A stretch of 64,000 bases of DNA from Polytrichum commune (taxonomy: Eukaryota > Streptophyta > Polytrichopsida > Polytrichales > Polytrichaceae). This document shows, one piece after another, positions 26,063-39,969 of the stretch. Each line of letters opens with the position of its first letter. Positions within the stretch are counted from its first letter, which is position 1. Below the pieces are notes generated by a model, which worked only from the letters and a program-made list of their open reading frames with translations, ran no database searches and was not told where the DNA came from. Where the stretch lies: the NCBI GenBank assembly GCA_950295325.1, contig OX485807.1:13853001-13917000 (forward strand), written 5' to 3'. Made by a program: the position numbers and the translations under genes.

Positions 26063-27350
26063 TGCTTAACCGTGTCTTCTTTCCTTAGAATCCCGATGTT
26101 GTTCTTAGTTTTCGTTGGATATCTTTGTCCCCTGTTCCTTCGAGAGCAAATAGCAAACCCTCACGTCTTAAAATGAGGTAACCTTATTGCACACAATGCC
26201 TTCCGTATGCTTGACGTGGCAAGAAATCCTTAAAATAGTATCCTAATGCTGCTGAGCGAAGTCCTGATAGACAACTTTCAAAGGGCAACCCCTTGATGCT
26301 CTCGCAAATCCGTCGCCTCCACTCCACAAAGATCCAAGTAGATCGCAAGAAGACGGCCGAAGCTCACCACTCAATCAACCAAACTAAACTTCGTGATATC
26401 CCTCTCTCTTCTCAACCACTTCCCCTCACAGCAACAACATCCTCTCGGCATCTTTCTTACTTCCTTTAACTCAAAGCACCACCTCTCTCTCTCCCTCCCT
26501 CCCTCCCTCCCTCACTCCCTCACTCACTCACTCCTTCCTAAAGATCGAACCCCAGGACTCGCACAAGACTCGCGCTTCCCCAACCAAGATGCCCTTTGCC
26601 ACAACAGACAAACAAACAATAAACTCCTCCGGCTTTCAGCGGCTGTTCCTCCTACGCCTCACTGATTTCACAAGAACCCGGCGTCCTGCTGCGGTCAAGC
26701 AAGAAGAGGATGCGGCCATCGGATGTCACTACTTACCACCGAAAAATGCCCCCCAAGCTAAGCTACTTCCACTACAGTCTCCAACTGCCTGCCATCTCCG
26801 TCACTATATCTTCCACTCTCTCGTCTCCTGTGAACTAAACCTCGCACTTTCCACTTTACTAGTAGAGGCTCGGAAAGCAACCCACACAAGCCTATAGTTA
26901 AGGGAGGGAGCTGTGACATGAGCTCCCAGCAGCAAACGAATAAATGGCTATGGCCAAAAAGGCTGTCTCCAAGTTAGCAGTGCAACTCCCACTATTTTGC
27001 GGTGCGAACGAAAGCGGAAGATGTAAAAGAAAGCCTGTGCAGAACGGCGTGAGTGAGTGGGGTCCAAGGGCGGATAGGGTGGGGCATGCTGCAGCAGGCT
27101 GGGGAAGACGAGTGCTAGCCATGGCTAGGGTTAGGGAGTGGCCATGGCGATGCAGGTGGGAGGAAGCTTCATTGCGACGACGGAGAAGGTGAGCTGAGTG
27201 GGCTGTCGTCCCTTTCCAGTCGACGACGAACGAGTGACTCCGTTCCCACGTCGTTCCCACGTTCCCATCCTTGCTTCCTGTTCAACAACGCGTCCGCCTT
27301 CAATGCTCCTCTCTCTCCCTCTCTCTCCTTCCTTACACCTACACACTTAG
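26063..27350 (-). promoter_or_regulatory. Presumed 5' UTR and promoter region of the bZIP gene
   Basis: The 1.3 kb upstream of the start codon is GC-richer than its surroundings and carries a pyrimidine microsatellite at about 26483-26532 (CTCT, then CCCT and CACT units), which reads as GAGA/GTGA on the sense strand. A second CT-rich run lies near 27308-27332. Such tracts are common in plant 5' UTRs and core promoters. I could not fix a TATA box or transcription start. Open frames on both strands here overlap and have no motifs. Confidence 0.45.
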
Positions 27351-27469
27351 GCTACGGCTGTGATTGTTCTCATAAACTAATTAGGTGGGGGGTGGGTTAA
27401 GGTCAAGATCACGCGATTAACGTACATGATAATTAATCGGGTTTTAAACAGACATTGTTCTTGTAGGAT

Positions 27470-28480
27470 ATGAAATGCGCAATTAGTGCAAGATGATTAG
27501 CAAATCCAAGTTATGTTCGTACTAGCCAGTCACTTTTTCTCGTGATTTTCGGAGCTCGTATGAATACCATGTTCATTGTCAAAGTGGAGGTTTTTCATGC
27601 AGGTTTCTTCCCAGTTATGTTCATTGTTTCATTTAGTAATTGTTTTGCATTTTGGCAAGTAGTCCTATCTCTTTTTAATACATGTCTTTTTGGTCATTGT
27701 TCTCAGATTCACAACTGACCTTGCACCACTCAAATATGGGTGTATGTTTAACCACCAAACATTGAAGTAGGCATATCTACCTTAGTTAAGATATACGTGT
27801 ATTATTGGGACGCTTTACTTTGTGCACCCATGTCTTCTAGGATAGCAAAACACTCTATTGTGAGGTGATTGACAAATCCAAATTGTAATTGCATCCATTT
27901 TCTTATCAAGTTGAATATTCTTGAGCTCGTTTAATGGTCGTACGAGTCCCTCCCCCCCCCCCCCTTTTCTTATGTTGACTATTGAGCCTACTAGGATGGG
28001 TTCACAAATTTTGAGCAAGGTGGGGGCACATGCAAAGACTTCTAGATGATTGCCAATTCCATATCATGTATGTGGTCATTTGCCTCATAAATTCTTGGAG
28101 TTCATATGAATATCTCATTCTTCAACAAAGTGAAGATTCTAGAGCTCGTTAAACAGTCCCCTCCCCCCCCACCCACCCCGGGTTTATTGAGCCTAAAAAG
28201 GTTAACAAGATTTGAGCATGTACATAGTCCAATCTTTTTTGAACATGTGTCTTTTCAATATCCACTCACCACTCAAATATAGATGTCCAATCCAAAAATA
28301 TGATTATGAAAGGCCCACATACCTTAGTTCAATCCCTTCGAAACACATGTATTTCTGGTGTCCAATTTTAGTTTCACACTTGACCACACATTTCTCATGT
28401 AAAGATGTTCATTTGAGATCATTGACCGAATTAAGCCCACCTACCTTTGCAACAAGTGTCCCATGTGACAATGTTGCCTT
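27470..28480 (-). repeat. R1 dispersed repeats, at least two units, inverted
   Basis: Two R1 units follow each other ('gagctcgtatgaatacc' near 27552, 'gttcatatgaatatctc' near 28100), each followed by 'catgtctttt' / 'catgtgtctttt' and 'caccactcaaatat'. Poly(C) runs occur at 27952-27964 (13 C) and near 28152. Confidence 0.6.
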
Positions 28481-31400
28481 ATGGAGGTAAAGGGGTTTTC
28501 CCCTACATGTGTGTGTGGTTAATTATTGTGAACTAATCAACCTTGCAATACTTCCTAGTATGGCTCTTCCACTTTCCTCTGCCCTTACTGTCCTCATTCC
28601 CATTTGGGGAATCTACTGATTATAATTGATTTTGCCAACTGCATAGAGTCCACCACGTAAAGGTGGTAGTAGCATGTGGGCGAAATGCTCTTCATTCGCG
28701 CTTGCCTCCATCATGGGCCAACGTTTCTATATATTTATAACTTCAACTAGGTTGCATTAAACTAATTGATGGGATCTTCGATGCCAATTTCATATTCAAT
28801 TTAGCTCAAGAAAGCGAGTATTGTAAATATGGTGTCACATGCGGCCTTTGGTCATTGATACAACATTACAATATGTTATAAGGCAATTGTTTGCCCTTTC
28901 CAAATAACAAAAGAATTGGGTTTATTTGGCCTTTAAAGTTGTCTTCCTTGTTGTCCTTGCGAACGGTCGTGACTCATCATGAAAGGGCATTGTCACAAAC
29001 CATCACAAACCATTTTCAATTCTTATTTCAAGGGTTGGTATTTGGTATTAAAAAAATATCATGACAAACAAAGTAAAGATATGATGAATCATGGGAACGC
29101 AACATTTGTTCTAGATGGCCTAAAAATTTTGGTCAATTTTGAATGTGTTGAATGTGACGATCGTGCATAAGGTTAGCAAATTGAGTGATATAATAAACAA
29201 CCATGCACTCACTCATACTTTAACTTTTTTAAAGTTCCCCTTCTAGAGAACTCAATCGTTTGCCTTCAAACACATTGACTAGAGGTTCCCTTTTAACAAT
29301 GCGGGGGTATGCTCACATAAGGCACGAGCGCCGAATTTCGTCCATGACCCCAATTCCAACACTTATTTCTCTCTCAAAGTTAGCAACTACGTACTTCAAC
29401 ATGAACACTAATTGTATTATTTTATGGACCAAAAACACCATCTCATTGGCCTATTAGAAGAGACAAAATATCAGCAATCAGCATTGATGGGGGTGCAATG
29501 TCACTAGGCAAGGTCACATGGGATTTGTGACTTTTGAACAATTCTATAGGGACTTTGTATGTTATGATTCATGCGATCTTAGTGCCATGGTGCTTACCTC
29601 GTAATTGCCAATCCGACTAAAATATAAGATGATTTCTTTGGGTTAGGTAAGAATCCGTAGTGCTCAAAGTGTCCACCATGGGTGCTTCTACCTTAGAGGT
29701 AGACCATGCAACAATTGACTATACTATAACAAATTTCATCAAAAGCATGGATCTTGTAAGTCCACATGGCTTTGCAAGATTATCTTGTTATAATGGAGAG
29801 ACATACATAAACTGCATGTACATGATCTCAAGAAATATATTTTTGGATTCATAATTTGCATATACATATATGTTTTCAACTACATAACATTTTCACTAAT
29901 AGAATGTTATTGTCATTGGTTGGGTGTCGTAATACGGAGCAATAGCTTTAATATTTTTTTGCCTTGAGTGTGTTTAGACCCACACTAATAACTAAGTCTG
30001 CAAATAGGTGTGGCCAATGCTTTTCATTTCAAGTTTTCAAGAGAGGAGCATTGGCTACAACTATTGGAGTGACAGAGCCGCATATGGATGGCCATGCACG
30101 TTTTCATCCATAATTGTACACATTCATCCAAAGGTTGGAAATTTCGTCCAATTTTTATGCTTTTTAGAGATATTTGTGGATATTTCATATGCAAAATATA
30201 GAATAATTGCGTAATATTCTTTTTATATTCTAAAAATCGCAAATCACCGGCACATAGTTTGATCAATAATCTTAGGGTGTAGCATTCAAAACTTTTGACC
30301 CACATTATTCATAGTCCTTGAAAAACATGTTTCATATTCACGGGTCTCCAAAAAAATCAATCTATCTAAAAGTAAAAATGTATGCAAATAATTCAGTTGG
30401 CATATGGCTTCATATGTCTTCAATTCTTGGACACACTAGGTTGGTTTAACCCCTAAATGTATTTGGGACAATATACCGCAGCACCATAGATGGGTCGTGC
30501 ACCTCAAAACAAATATATATTTATTTTTGAAAAATAATTTTCGTCAACTTAAAATATAATTTATGAAATTTCGTCAGTCCTTTTTTTTTGGGGGGGGGGG
30601 GGGTAAGGTCCAGTATTACTCAAAGTAGGTTGGTGTTTTATTCATTCATTCGTGGCGGCTTCTTGGACTTAACCTTAAGTATCCACCTTAACCTTACTTA
30701 GTGTGGCTCTTGTTTGTCTTTGCATAATGTACGTGATTAGTCTTTTGTATATATTTGCACTTTGACATGTGTGAGAAGAGTGTTGGAAATGGCACCAAAA
30801 CAACAATGGGTGATATTGTTTTTATCCCTATTAGCAAGGAGGAGAGGGAGATGAATATAGAAAGAGAGTTTGCCGCTTTGAGTGAGCCAGGTGCCGATTC
30901 ATCAACACATTGACATGCAACCTCTTATGGGGCGTTGACGTGGTTGGAGCTTAGAAGAGTCCAAAATTTTCATTAATTAGTTTTTTTCCTAATATAATTG
31001 TTCACTTATTCGTTTGATTGGGTTCATAATTTCTTCTTTTTTTCAACTTTTTATTCGGAAATTATTTTTGCACGAACCAACTATGGTGCTACGATATGAC
31101 CCCGAGTTTCACCTCAACTTTTGGTGTGTATGATGAAATGATCCCAAATGGCACAAATATTGATCAAAAGTTAGATTTGATAGTGAAGAATCTTCATGAT
31201 GTCTTTGTTTGTTTTATCTTTTCAATGAAGGGCCTTGAGACATGATGCAAATTTCCTAATGTAGGTGGACCATAGGACCATCTTTTGCCTCGTCACCAAG
31301 TTGAGGTTGCCGCCATCTTGACATATGCATTCTTGTGAGTGACGATAATCTTATGAAAATGATACGAGGTTTGACTTTGAATATAAGGTAAACTATCCTA

Positions 31401-31859
31401 TGATGTGTGGTTGGAGCAAGGCTTGAGGGTAAAGGGAAGCCTATTTGCCCGTGGTCGTTACATGTTATAAGAATCATCAATATTTAGATTGTGGACAACA
31501 TCCCGAATCAAAGATGCCCCAAATATATCACTCGAGTCCAATACAAAACGTATTGCCACTTGGTTGGTGAAGTTTGACTTCCTCTAAAATATGCATGTGA
31601 ACCCCAATCTTTTAAATTTATATTCTTACATGTTTTTCATACAACTTTGATACGTTTAACTATTCTTAACATGTGAATATTTTATCGCATCTTCGAAGTA
31701 CGTACTATATTGTATTAGTTGTCCCCACCTGAAAACTTCTAATTTAAGACTCTTTAATATTCTTCATTTTGATCAAAACTGTGATTTTGTTTTCTCATTT
31801 AGCCCATATGTGTGGAAAACCTCATGTTCTTTGTGACCTATTGTTGTTGGAAATTAGAG
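28481..31859. other. Gene-free stretch
   Basis: I see no gene, bounded transposon or RNA in these 3.4 kb. It contains a T9-G14 tract at 30581-30603. Open frames of 60-93 codons show no recognisable motif. Confidence 0.35.
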
Positions 31860-32620
31860 TGTCAATGTACACAATAAATAAGATAGATATACCTAATTTG
31901 GTTGGATGTTTTAATTGGGCATGTATGTTTGAGTGATATGTGGTTAGGTGTGACCAAAACGAATATCACAAAGCCGTGTGCTTATATGGATTTGGCTACA
32001 TGTTCATAGTACAATAAACATCATAGGCTCAATAGTGAACATAATGGGGGTGGGATGTATTACCAGTTAATGAGCACAAGATTCACTTTGACAATGAATA
32101 AGATATTCATACGAGCTCCAAAATAACAAGGACAGTTGTTTACAACCTTGATTTCAATCTAAATTTGCAAACCATATAGTACCAATCGTTTGTTTCATAT
32201 CCTAAGAGCATGTTAATAAGATTGAAGTAAGGTATACGTACCTTATTCAATTGCTTGTCTTATATTCAAGTGGTATGTGGTTAGGTGTGGCTTCAAAAAC
32301 GAACACCAACAAGACATGTGTTTAAACGGGATTGGACTACATACTCAACCTATGTTAACCATTCTAAGCTCAATATTCAACATGAGTGATTATTGAATAC
32401 TAAACAAGGTATTCATATGACCACTTGATGAACACGAGAGTCTACGCTTTCATAATGGATAAAATAATCGTATGAGCTCCAAAAATTATGAGGGAAGCAA
32501 CTACAACCTCGATTTGGATTTGCTAACCATCTCGTACTAATTGCATGTTCCATATCCTAGAAGATATGAGCTAGTTAGAAAAAAAGTTACTATTTAAGAT
32601 CCATCTAGCTTAGGCAGGTG
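31860..32620 (+). repeat. R1 dispersed repeats, two units
   Basis: Two successive R1 units are visible: 'gatattcatacgagctccaa' near 32101 and 'atgagctccaaaaattatga' near 32472. Both are preceded by 'gtggttaggtgtg' blocks (near 31942 and 32278). This is the best place to see that R1 is longer than the array unit. Confidence 0.6.
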
Positions 32621-33205
32621 ATACTTGTGAAAGTAATTAAATATTATTACAATAAAAATTTAACCAAATAACCAACACTAAAGAACTTGTGCCACATGCC
32701 AACCGGGTTAAAGTTTCGTATTGCGGTGGAAAGTAGATTCTTCTCCCCAAGACAAAACGTTTGCAACAAACAAGAGCAAGGAGTTTTCACTAAATTTAAA
32801 ACCGATATACATTGTTAATGCCTTCATTGATTGCTTGGAATAACTATATTTTAAAGTATTATTGATGTGTAGTGTATTGCCTCCCCATACATAGTTTGAC
32901 ATGATCACTACTAATGCATCCACCTAGAAATAGGTGTGTCAACACATATCCATCTAAGTCACCATAAGGTTAGCCTATGGTGTTACTCCATGTAATATTG
33001 TCTCCCCGGTACATGTAATATTGCCAATGTTTCATTGTTACAATGCTACATTATAATAATGAATCAGTGTTCATGAAGGGGTATCGTGGGCATGTGATCC
33101 CATTCCTTGTTATAGTAAAAGCATGCTTGGAGATTGTCAATCTTCTTACCCAATCACTAGTCATCCTATATCCAAAACTTCGCATGGTTTGCACTGTCAA
33201 CTTCT
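32621..33205. other. Gene-free stretch left of the CACTA element
   Basis: Nothing can be named here. The last three bases (TCT, 33203-33205) are the target duplication of the CACTA transposon. Confidence 0.4.
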
Positions 33206-34299
33206 CACTATAAGAAACCCGCGTTTTTGGGGTCGTTTTGGGGAAACGAGTGATGTCTTCCGAGATGTCACTATGTTCGGCAATAAACGCCCACAGAATT
33301 GCAGATTTTATTGGACGTTGCGTGAAACATGATAGATCATGGGCCAGGACATGGCGATGTCAGGAAGGATAGCCATGTTCTTGTGGATGTCATTTAAAAC
33401 ATGCTGACGTCCTGCGTCGGGCCGTTTGTAAGGCCGCTAACGCCACGTCATCCCCACAGGTCTATCCACGGCATGTATAAAGTTGCGGCGGGCAGACTTA
33501 AAGTGCTGCCCGGGAAAAAAAGGTTGGAGAATGTTCAACTATGTGTGGTTGGCTATAAAAGACAAACTTGTTCCCAAAAATTTGAGGGAATGCCACATAA
33601 ATTTCTCACGGTGCATCAATATGGTTCTTGGCATGCATGTTATTCTCCCGAATTCCGTTCAAATATTTGTAGCGGATGAGCCAAAAAACACGGGGGTGGT
33701 TGAGTCATTCTCTAATTGCCATAAGGTAGACATGCGGGACCACAATTGCATACCGTAGGTTCATATATAGCTGGTTCAACACATGTTAGCCGAATAATTA
33801 ATTAAAGTGGAAAAATGCCCTTTGGATTAAAATAGAAAAATTATGAAATTTCAAGTTTTGCTACAAAAGGAATGTTTTCTCATTCACTTGTTTATAATTT
33901 AGTTTGTCATATGTTGATTTTGATTTCAAAGGATTTCAAAGGTTATATATTTGTACATTTAGACACGAGGAAATCAAGGGAAGACTTTTGCAAGCAAAAT
34001 ATGGCACTTCATTGCTCTCACAATTCCAAAAATACATGCGCCAAACGTGGGAGTGCCCACGTTGGATCTCGTGGCCACATTCCACATATAGACGAGCAAC
34101 TGCTACTGGAAAATCTTAGTGCCTAGAAAATTATGACCATCCGTTTGTTTGAACACAAAGGACGTCCCCGCGGACACCCGAGTAGACATCGGCCTTGACA
34201 GTCGGTTCCTCTCCAGCAAGGCGTCCCTTGTGACGCAACCTTATACATTGCATGCCATGTGTGATGTGACGTTGTTGTAGGTGCTTTGGGTTGTAACCA
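33206..34299. repeat. Left subterminal region of the CACTA element
   Basis: Non-coding sequence with scattered 'gatgtc', 'gacgtc' and 'ccacgtca' motifs (for example near 33250, 33357, 33387, 33408 and 33443). In En/Spm, subterminal arrays of short motifs are bound by the accessory protein TNPA. The binding motif here is inferred only from recurrence. Confidence 0.6.
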
Positions 34300-37200
34300 C
34301 TAATACTGTGTTCCTTCGTTTTCTTCTTCCCCACGAACATCCAACGAGGCTGGGATGTGCATGCCGCCGTCCGTTGCGGGCTCTCTAGTGGGCTCTACAT
34401 CTTGCATTTGTGGTTGTAAACCCACAAAGTCAGCATCGTGGCCGACATCGATTATGCGCGGTAAGGTCTGGTTGGTTTGTAGTTGCCCACGTCTACCCCT
34501 CACGTCCGTGCGACATACAACCTTCCATCCTGGCCTCGTCGGGTCATTGGAGAAAAAAACTTGTTGACAATGCAATGGAAATGCAAAAGAGTTTGAGTGC
34601 ACTTTGCCATCCATGCGGTTGAAGTTCGCAACGGTGAAACCATATTGATCCCGTGTGATGTTAGGGTGTCGAGGATCTGCACTTGGGCGAACCCAATCGC
34701 ACACTAGCACAGTGGTGCAATGATTTCGGTAGTCTAGCTCCAAGATCTCTTCGATGTAGCCCACATACTCCTCGGTTGTCTCTATGGGTCGCCCATTTCT
34801 CAAGCCCCATGGTATTTGTCGTGTAAATGAGGCCACCACACATGAATCGCGCGTGACGAGGCCACCCTCAACACCTCGTACTCGGAAGTGCATGCCAAAC
34901 GCATACATTTTCCGGTGTGAGATTGCATATTGCTCGGGAGGTTGCGCGTATTGCGCAACATCGACGTCCACAACTTCGCCGGAGGAACGCTGACGTGACA
35001 GACGCGACGTCAACCATGTTGCAAAGGGAGGAAGATCGTGTAGTTCCAACGGATACCGCACTGCCAAAGTTGGATGCCGGCGGCGACACATTTTCCGAAA
35101 GGCCTCCCTCTCTTTCCAACGCGAAACTCTAGCTGCCATAAACTCCCTGCACAAGGTTGTGTGCACACAATTGTGGTTAGAAATGGCCCTTGCATGTATA
35201 TAAAGGTGATGCAAAAGTGTGATGGCCATCATCTGCAATATCACATGTGACGCGTATATCTAAGAAAAAATGTCATTTGGGACATCATGTCCAACACATC
35301 CTCATGCACTGCTGCATGTCACAGTTGATATGGCACATGTATTTTGCATTGGGTGACAGTATATATCATCGAGGCTTGAAGTAAAGTAAGTATGGGTTCC
35401 ACTAACTCTCTGCAACGCTCCAATGACGACGCATTGTCCAAAACAAAAGCGTGCGCATAGTTGCGGAATTCGTCGGACATCTTTCGCTTTTGTTGTGAGT
35501 TGCAACGGAGAATCTCATCGTTCATGGTTGCTCCTCTTCAGCGTCCCATACACGATGTGTAGTTCCTCTGTACTGATGCATGTACTCCGTGCAAAAACCA
35601 AGCGTGTCGTCCATTTGATAACCTTCCGCTATGCTACCCTCCGGATGTGCAAATGTTCGAACGTAATCTTTCAACGTTTTCATGTACCATTCTATGGGAT
35701 ACATCCATCGACAATGCACTGGACTGCACGTGTACAACTGCTCCACCAAATGGACGGGAAGATGCGTCATGACATTCATAAATGTGGGAGGGAACTCCTT
35801 CTCCATGACGTACGTCACCATCACCACATCCAACATTGTGCCCTCCTTGTCGCCTCTCTTCACCTCCTTGGCGCATAGTCTCTGAAACACTCTACTCAGT
35901 TTGATAATAGCTACGCGCACGCTTTCATCCAATAGGTTGCGTATAGCCACTGGAAGAATCTGGAAGACATGTATTTAGAAAGTCAGAGAACGATTGTATC
36001 GCGCCCCCCTGGACATCAGACAGAACATCTAGGAGCGTCATGAAGAACATGGAGTGCGAGAACAGTTTGAGGATAACGTCCCCCAGGATGTTGACGCGTC
36101 AACCATGTTTGGAATGAGGTCTCAGTAGACATCATGCGGTGTGTGCCTATACTCCTATGACACATTGATACATTGTATTACAACATTGACATCCCCGAGG
36201 GTGTCCTTCTTGACTTGCATGTTGCATGAGAACATGGTAGTCGTACGTTTTCATGTACTGCAATTTCCCATCCGCTAGGCGCTTGTGAATGCTACCCACG
36301 TAGTTTGTGGGGGTGCGAATATTGGAGACGATTCCAACAAACTCCGCGCATTCATGTGGCCTAAAAACATAGGGAGCGTGCGGCATATAGTATCCATCAT
36401 GTGGCAGCCGTGGGGGTTGCAACCATATCTCTTCGCGTATTCCCAGGTCCTCCGCGTCGACCCTGCTTCCAGGACTATCATTCATTCCAAACAATGTCTT
36501 CAACAAGTTCTCGCACAAATTCTTCTCACAATGCATAACATCGAGGATGTGACGCTCTAGCAGGTGCTGCACAAGACACATGGGCAATTTCAGACGCATT
36601 GCCAGCACTTTCAGATGCATTGCCAGCACTTTCATGGACATATGCATGCCTCGTCTATCCGTATGAGCAAAGCTGGTAATCATCATGGCCTGAAGCGTCA
36701 GGTCAGATGTCTTGGTGGACATCATTACAAACTACGTGACTGAGACGGACGTCGCGATGTCCACTTCAACATCTGTGGACAGGATGTGCAAACATTAATT
36801 GTTATACGGGAATCACCTGCCAGTATTCCAGCTCGAACAACGCACTAAGTCTTTTGACGCCTGTGACATGCACAAGATCGTTGGGTTCGTTCTCTCTCCC
36901 GCCCATCTGTAGGTATGAATCGCACCAAGCTGCGTATCGAATGATATCATCCCCCGACATCGGTTTTGGCCTAGGACGTTCCTCTTCCTCCCCATTGAAT
37001 CTCCTATTCCGGCGATACGGGTGGTGACGGGGTAAATAACGACGAATGCCGCCGTAAACAATTTTGGTGCCCCTAATGCTCCGATTTGGAAGCATGTCTC
37101 CGGTTTTTGCCATCATCGCATCGGTGTTTGGTCCACAACAATGGCACCCCTTGTAGCCCTTACAAGTAAGACCAGAAATGAGGCCGAAAGCGGGAAAATC

Positions 37201-38574
37201 GGAAATGGTTCACATAAGTATGGCACGCAAAGTGAAAGTGCGACTCCCTTGTGGTTGGGAGAAATCTAAAGCCTCAACACCATGCCAAAGCTCTTGTAGC
37301 TCCTTCAAAATCAGTCGTATAAACACATCAATGTTTGAAGAGGACGGCGACTTCTTCCCGGAAATCAATATACACAACGAGATAAAAAACTTTTTGGTCA
37401 CCAACCATGGCTCGAAATTGTAAATCAAAATCAATACCGGCCACGTCGACCAGTTGGTGTTGTTTAGTTTAAAAGGATTCACTCCGTCCAAAGCGAGAGC
37501 CAGTCTCATGTTCCTATCGTCACGCCCAAAGTTGCCAAACGCGACGTCATTGTTGATGTGCTTCCATGCAGGGCTGTCAACCACAGATTGCATGATGTCA
37601 TCACTGCTGACGTGTTTGGTGTGACCTGTCAATAGACGCGCTATCTCAGACGAGCGCCACATCCGTTTCAACCTAGGAATTAGGGGAAAGTGACGGATTA
37701 CTCTTGCGGGAATGTTGTTGTTGCCATCCAGCCATCGTCGCGCCGTGCACTTGGGACATAAATCATGATTTGCATATTCTTCGTCATATAGAATACAACC
37801 ATTGGGGCATGCATGGATATTGTTGTAGGTCAATCCAAGTCGACGGATGCTCTTCCGAGCCGCATAATGAGTTTTGGGCAACTTGTTGGGCATTGGTAAC
37901 AAGTCTCCAGACAAAAATCGGAACAACTCATCGGTAAATGTATTGCTCACACGGAACACCGAGCACATGTTCATTATGATGATCGTGGCGGACACAACAC
38001 TCATTTTTGAACCCGGGTACACTGGAGTCGTGGCTTCCGTATACAAACCATCCAATTCATCTTCGATGTCGCCGTCTTCCTCGTTCTCCATATGCAAACG
38101 TCCTTCAGCTACGGCCTCTTCGTGGAGTGCATCCCCTCTGCCCAGTGCCTCCAGCACCTGACGTTCAACTTCATGGAATTCATCCAGGAGGGGTGGGGGA
38201 AGTGTCCCGTTGTCGGCGTCCACGGGTTCAGGTAATGTGTTCGAAGGGATGTCTTCTACAACGTCGTTGTCACAACAGACGTCCTCCACCCACATTCCAG
38301 ACGGTGGGTATCCATCGACGGGGTCACCGCCTAGTAAAGACTTGGTTAGAAATGGATCACGGCCAACTGCCGCGTGGTGTTGCCGTATAACTTGTATGGT
38401 TTTTCTGCGTCCACCCTTGCAGTCTTTGCAAGGACATCTAAATGTGTGCACATTGTTCTCTGTCGCCACGCGGAGCTCCGTGTGAAGTATCAAATCCCCT
38501 ATTGGCACGTGACGAAGTGTGCGTCCATCGTCCGTCAAACGAATGGTTGCACCACGACGCACAGCCGAACCCAT
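34300..38574 (-). pseudogene. TNP2-type CACTA transposase, broken by a stop and a frameshift
   Basis: Best exon model: 38574-36817, 36566-36215, 35949 to about 35390, and 35146-34300, with GT-AG borders at the first two introns. Order of domains: a transposase-associated segment with CPCKDC near residues 48-53; a CPNGC...CPKC zinc-finger-like pair (about 259-279); the TNP2 core with FPLIPRLKRMW and LALDGVNPF; DVMHCEKNLC at the start of exon 2; a DUF4218-like part in exon 3 ('WMYPIEWYMKTLKDYV'); and a DUF4216-like part in exon 4 ('TTVLVCDWV'). Breaks: an in-frame TGA at 37210-37212, where a conserved Trp is expected, with the same frame continuing to the splice site; and a frame change at about 35523. 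The third intron borders are uncertain. It would have cut and joined CACTA ends in the nucleus; it is unlikely to be functional now. Confidence 0.85.
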
Positions 38575-38690
38575 GTTGCGTGTCCCGAATTGGAAGATGT
38601 TACCTCACTGGGCCGATGTTACACACCCTGCAGCGCTTCCGCAAGGTCTCCGCGTGGTCGTGTTGCACATGAGCATTGATATAAACAGAA

Positions 38691-38912
38691 GACACCATTC
38701 GTTGACACTATGCGGAGTGTCTCTTCCAGGGTGGATGTCACTGAGAATGTCCATGGGGACATTGCTGTTGATCTGTCGGCGTCAATTGTGACATCTTCCT
38801 GGACACCATTCGTTGACACTATGCGGAGTGTCTCTTCCAGGGTGGATGTCACTGAGAATGTCCATGGGGACATTGCTGTTGATCTGTCGGCGTCAATTGT
38901 GACATCTTCCTG
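38691..38912. repeat. Perfect 111-bp tandem duplication between the two CACTA genes
   Basis: A 111-bp unit beginning 'gacaccattcgttgacacta' occurs at 38691-38801 and again, unchanged as far as I can see, at 38802-38912. It lies about 120 bp upstream of the transposase start codon on the minus strand, in the shared divergent spacer, so it may duplicate promoter sequence. Confidence 0.9.
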
Positions 38913-39969
38913 GACACCAAAATGAAGGTCACACACTACACGGCAGTGTGTTCCATACACACCCACATGAGGGATTTGACTGTTGCAGAACATCGAAACC
39001 ACAATGGTCACGTCGATGACCTGGATCTTTCATTCCCGCACACAATGGGGAGCGCACAGTGTTCGAATTAAGCACATGTCGCATTGGGTGTCTTACATGA
39101 CGTCCAAGAAAACACTGGTATCTACGACGCCAGTAAAAAAACAATGTAACTGACCTTTTCCCACGTGTCCCAGAGGGTATTCCAGGCAATGGATGCCCCA
39201 GAGGACCCTGAGAAGGCTCGCCGACATTCTCTAAACCCTAAGTGTTGCGGCTTCACCTTTGTACGCTCATTGCTTGAACATCCCTTAGCAGCATGGCGGT
39301 GTCGCGTTCAGCACGAAAGCCTGGTAGGGTTGTCCGTTTTATAAACACATCACAACATCCGCAAAGGGTGGATGCGGATGACTCCGAGGCCGCTGCAGTG
39401 TTGTTCACTTTGGTGTTTGAATGCGAAGAGAAGAATGCAATGATGCCATCCCAAAAACCCAACACAATTCAAAGAACCCAATGTGCACACCGTCGCCGCC
39501 GCTCACGCTTGCTCAACTTCTTTGGGAGTGAAAATTTCACAACACCCATTGAGTCATCGAGCATCGCTATCAACCCAATTCCAAAACAGGTAAATCTTCC
39601 ATCTCATATGCATGCATCACAATTTAGGTCACGGTCAAGTTCAAATTTTGCTGTGCGGCGAAATTTTTCGCCGCTCTCGGCCACTGGAAGCCGAACTCCG
39701 ACAATGGCACTGGGAAGCCCGCATGCGGACACGCGGCAGCCCCTGGTTTTAGGTGCATGTACGGCCTCCAGTGGGTTGGGCATAGGGTCACAGTCGGCCA
39801 TAGGTCTTCTCCGATGCCGAGGTGCATAGATCCTCTTACCTACGTCCGCTAGTCTCCATTGTGGTGTCTGCTGCAACGCCAATGTGTTGCTTTCCCTACG
39901 GCGTTGCGCTGCCTTCCCACGCCCTTGTGTTGCTTTTCCGACGCGCTGTGTTGCTTTTGGGTGTCCAAG
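38913..39969. other. Divergent spacer between the CACTA genes
   Basis: Transcription of both genes would start in or near this region. A 178-codon frame on the plus strand (39293-39829) and overlapping minus-strand frames occur. None has a motif or clear splice link, so I leave them uncalled; one could be an upstream exon of the plus-strand gene. Three degenerate 'tgttgcttt' units lie near 39886-39960. Confidence 0.4.

Noticed and set aside
26589..27346. Several overlapping frames upstream of the bZIP gene
   Set aside because: They lie on both strands in GC-rich, low-complexity sequence with no domain; more likely the 5' UTR and promoter.
39293..39829. 178-codon plus-strand frame in the CACTA spacer
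   Set aside because: No motif, overlapped by long frames on the other strand, and no splice donor joining it in phase to the next exon that I could support. It remains a possible upstream exon.
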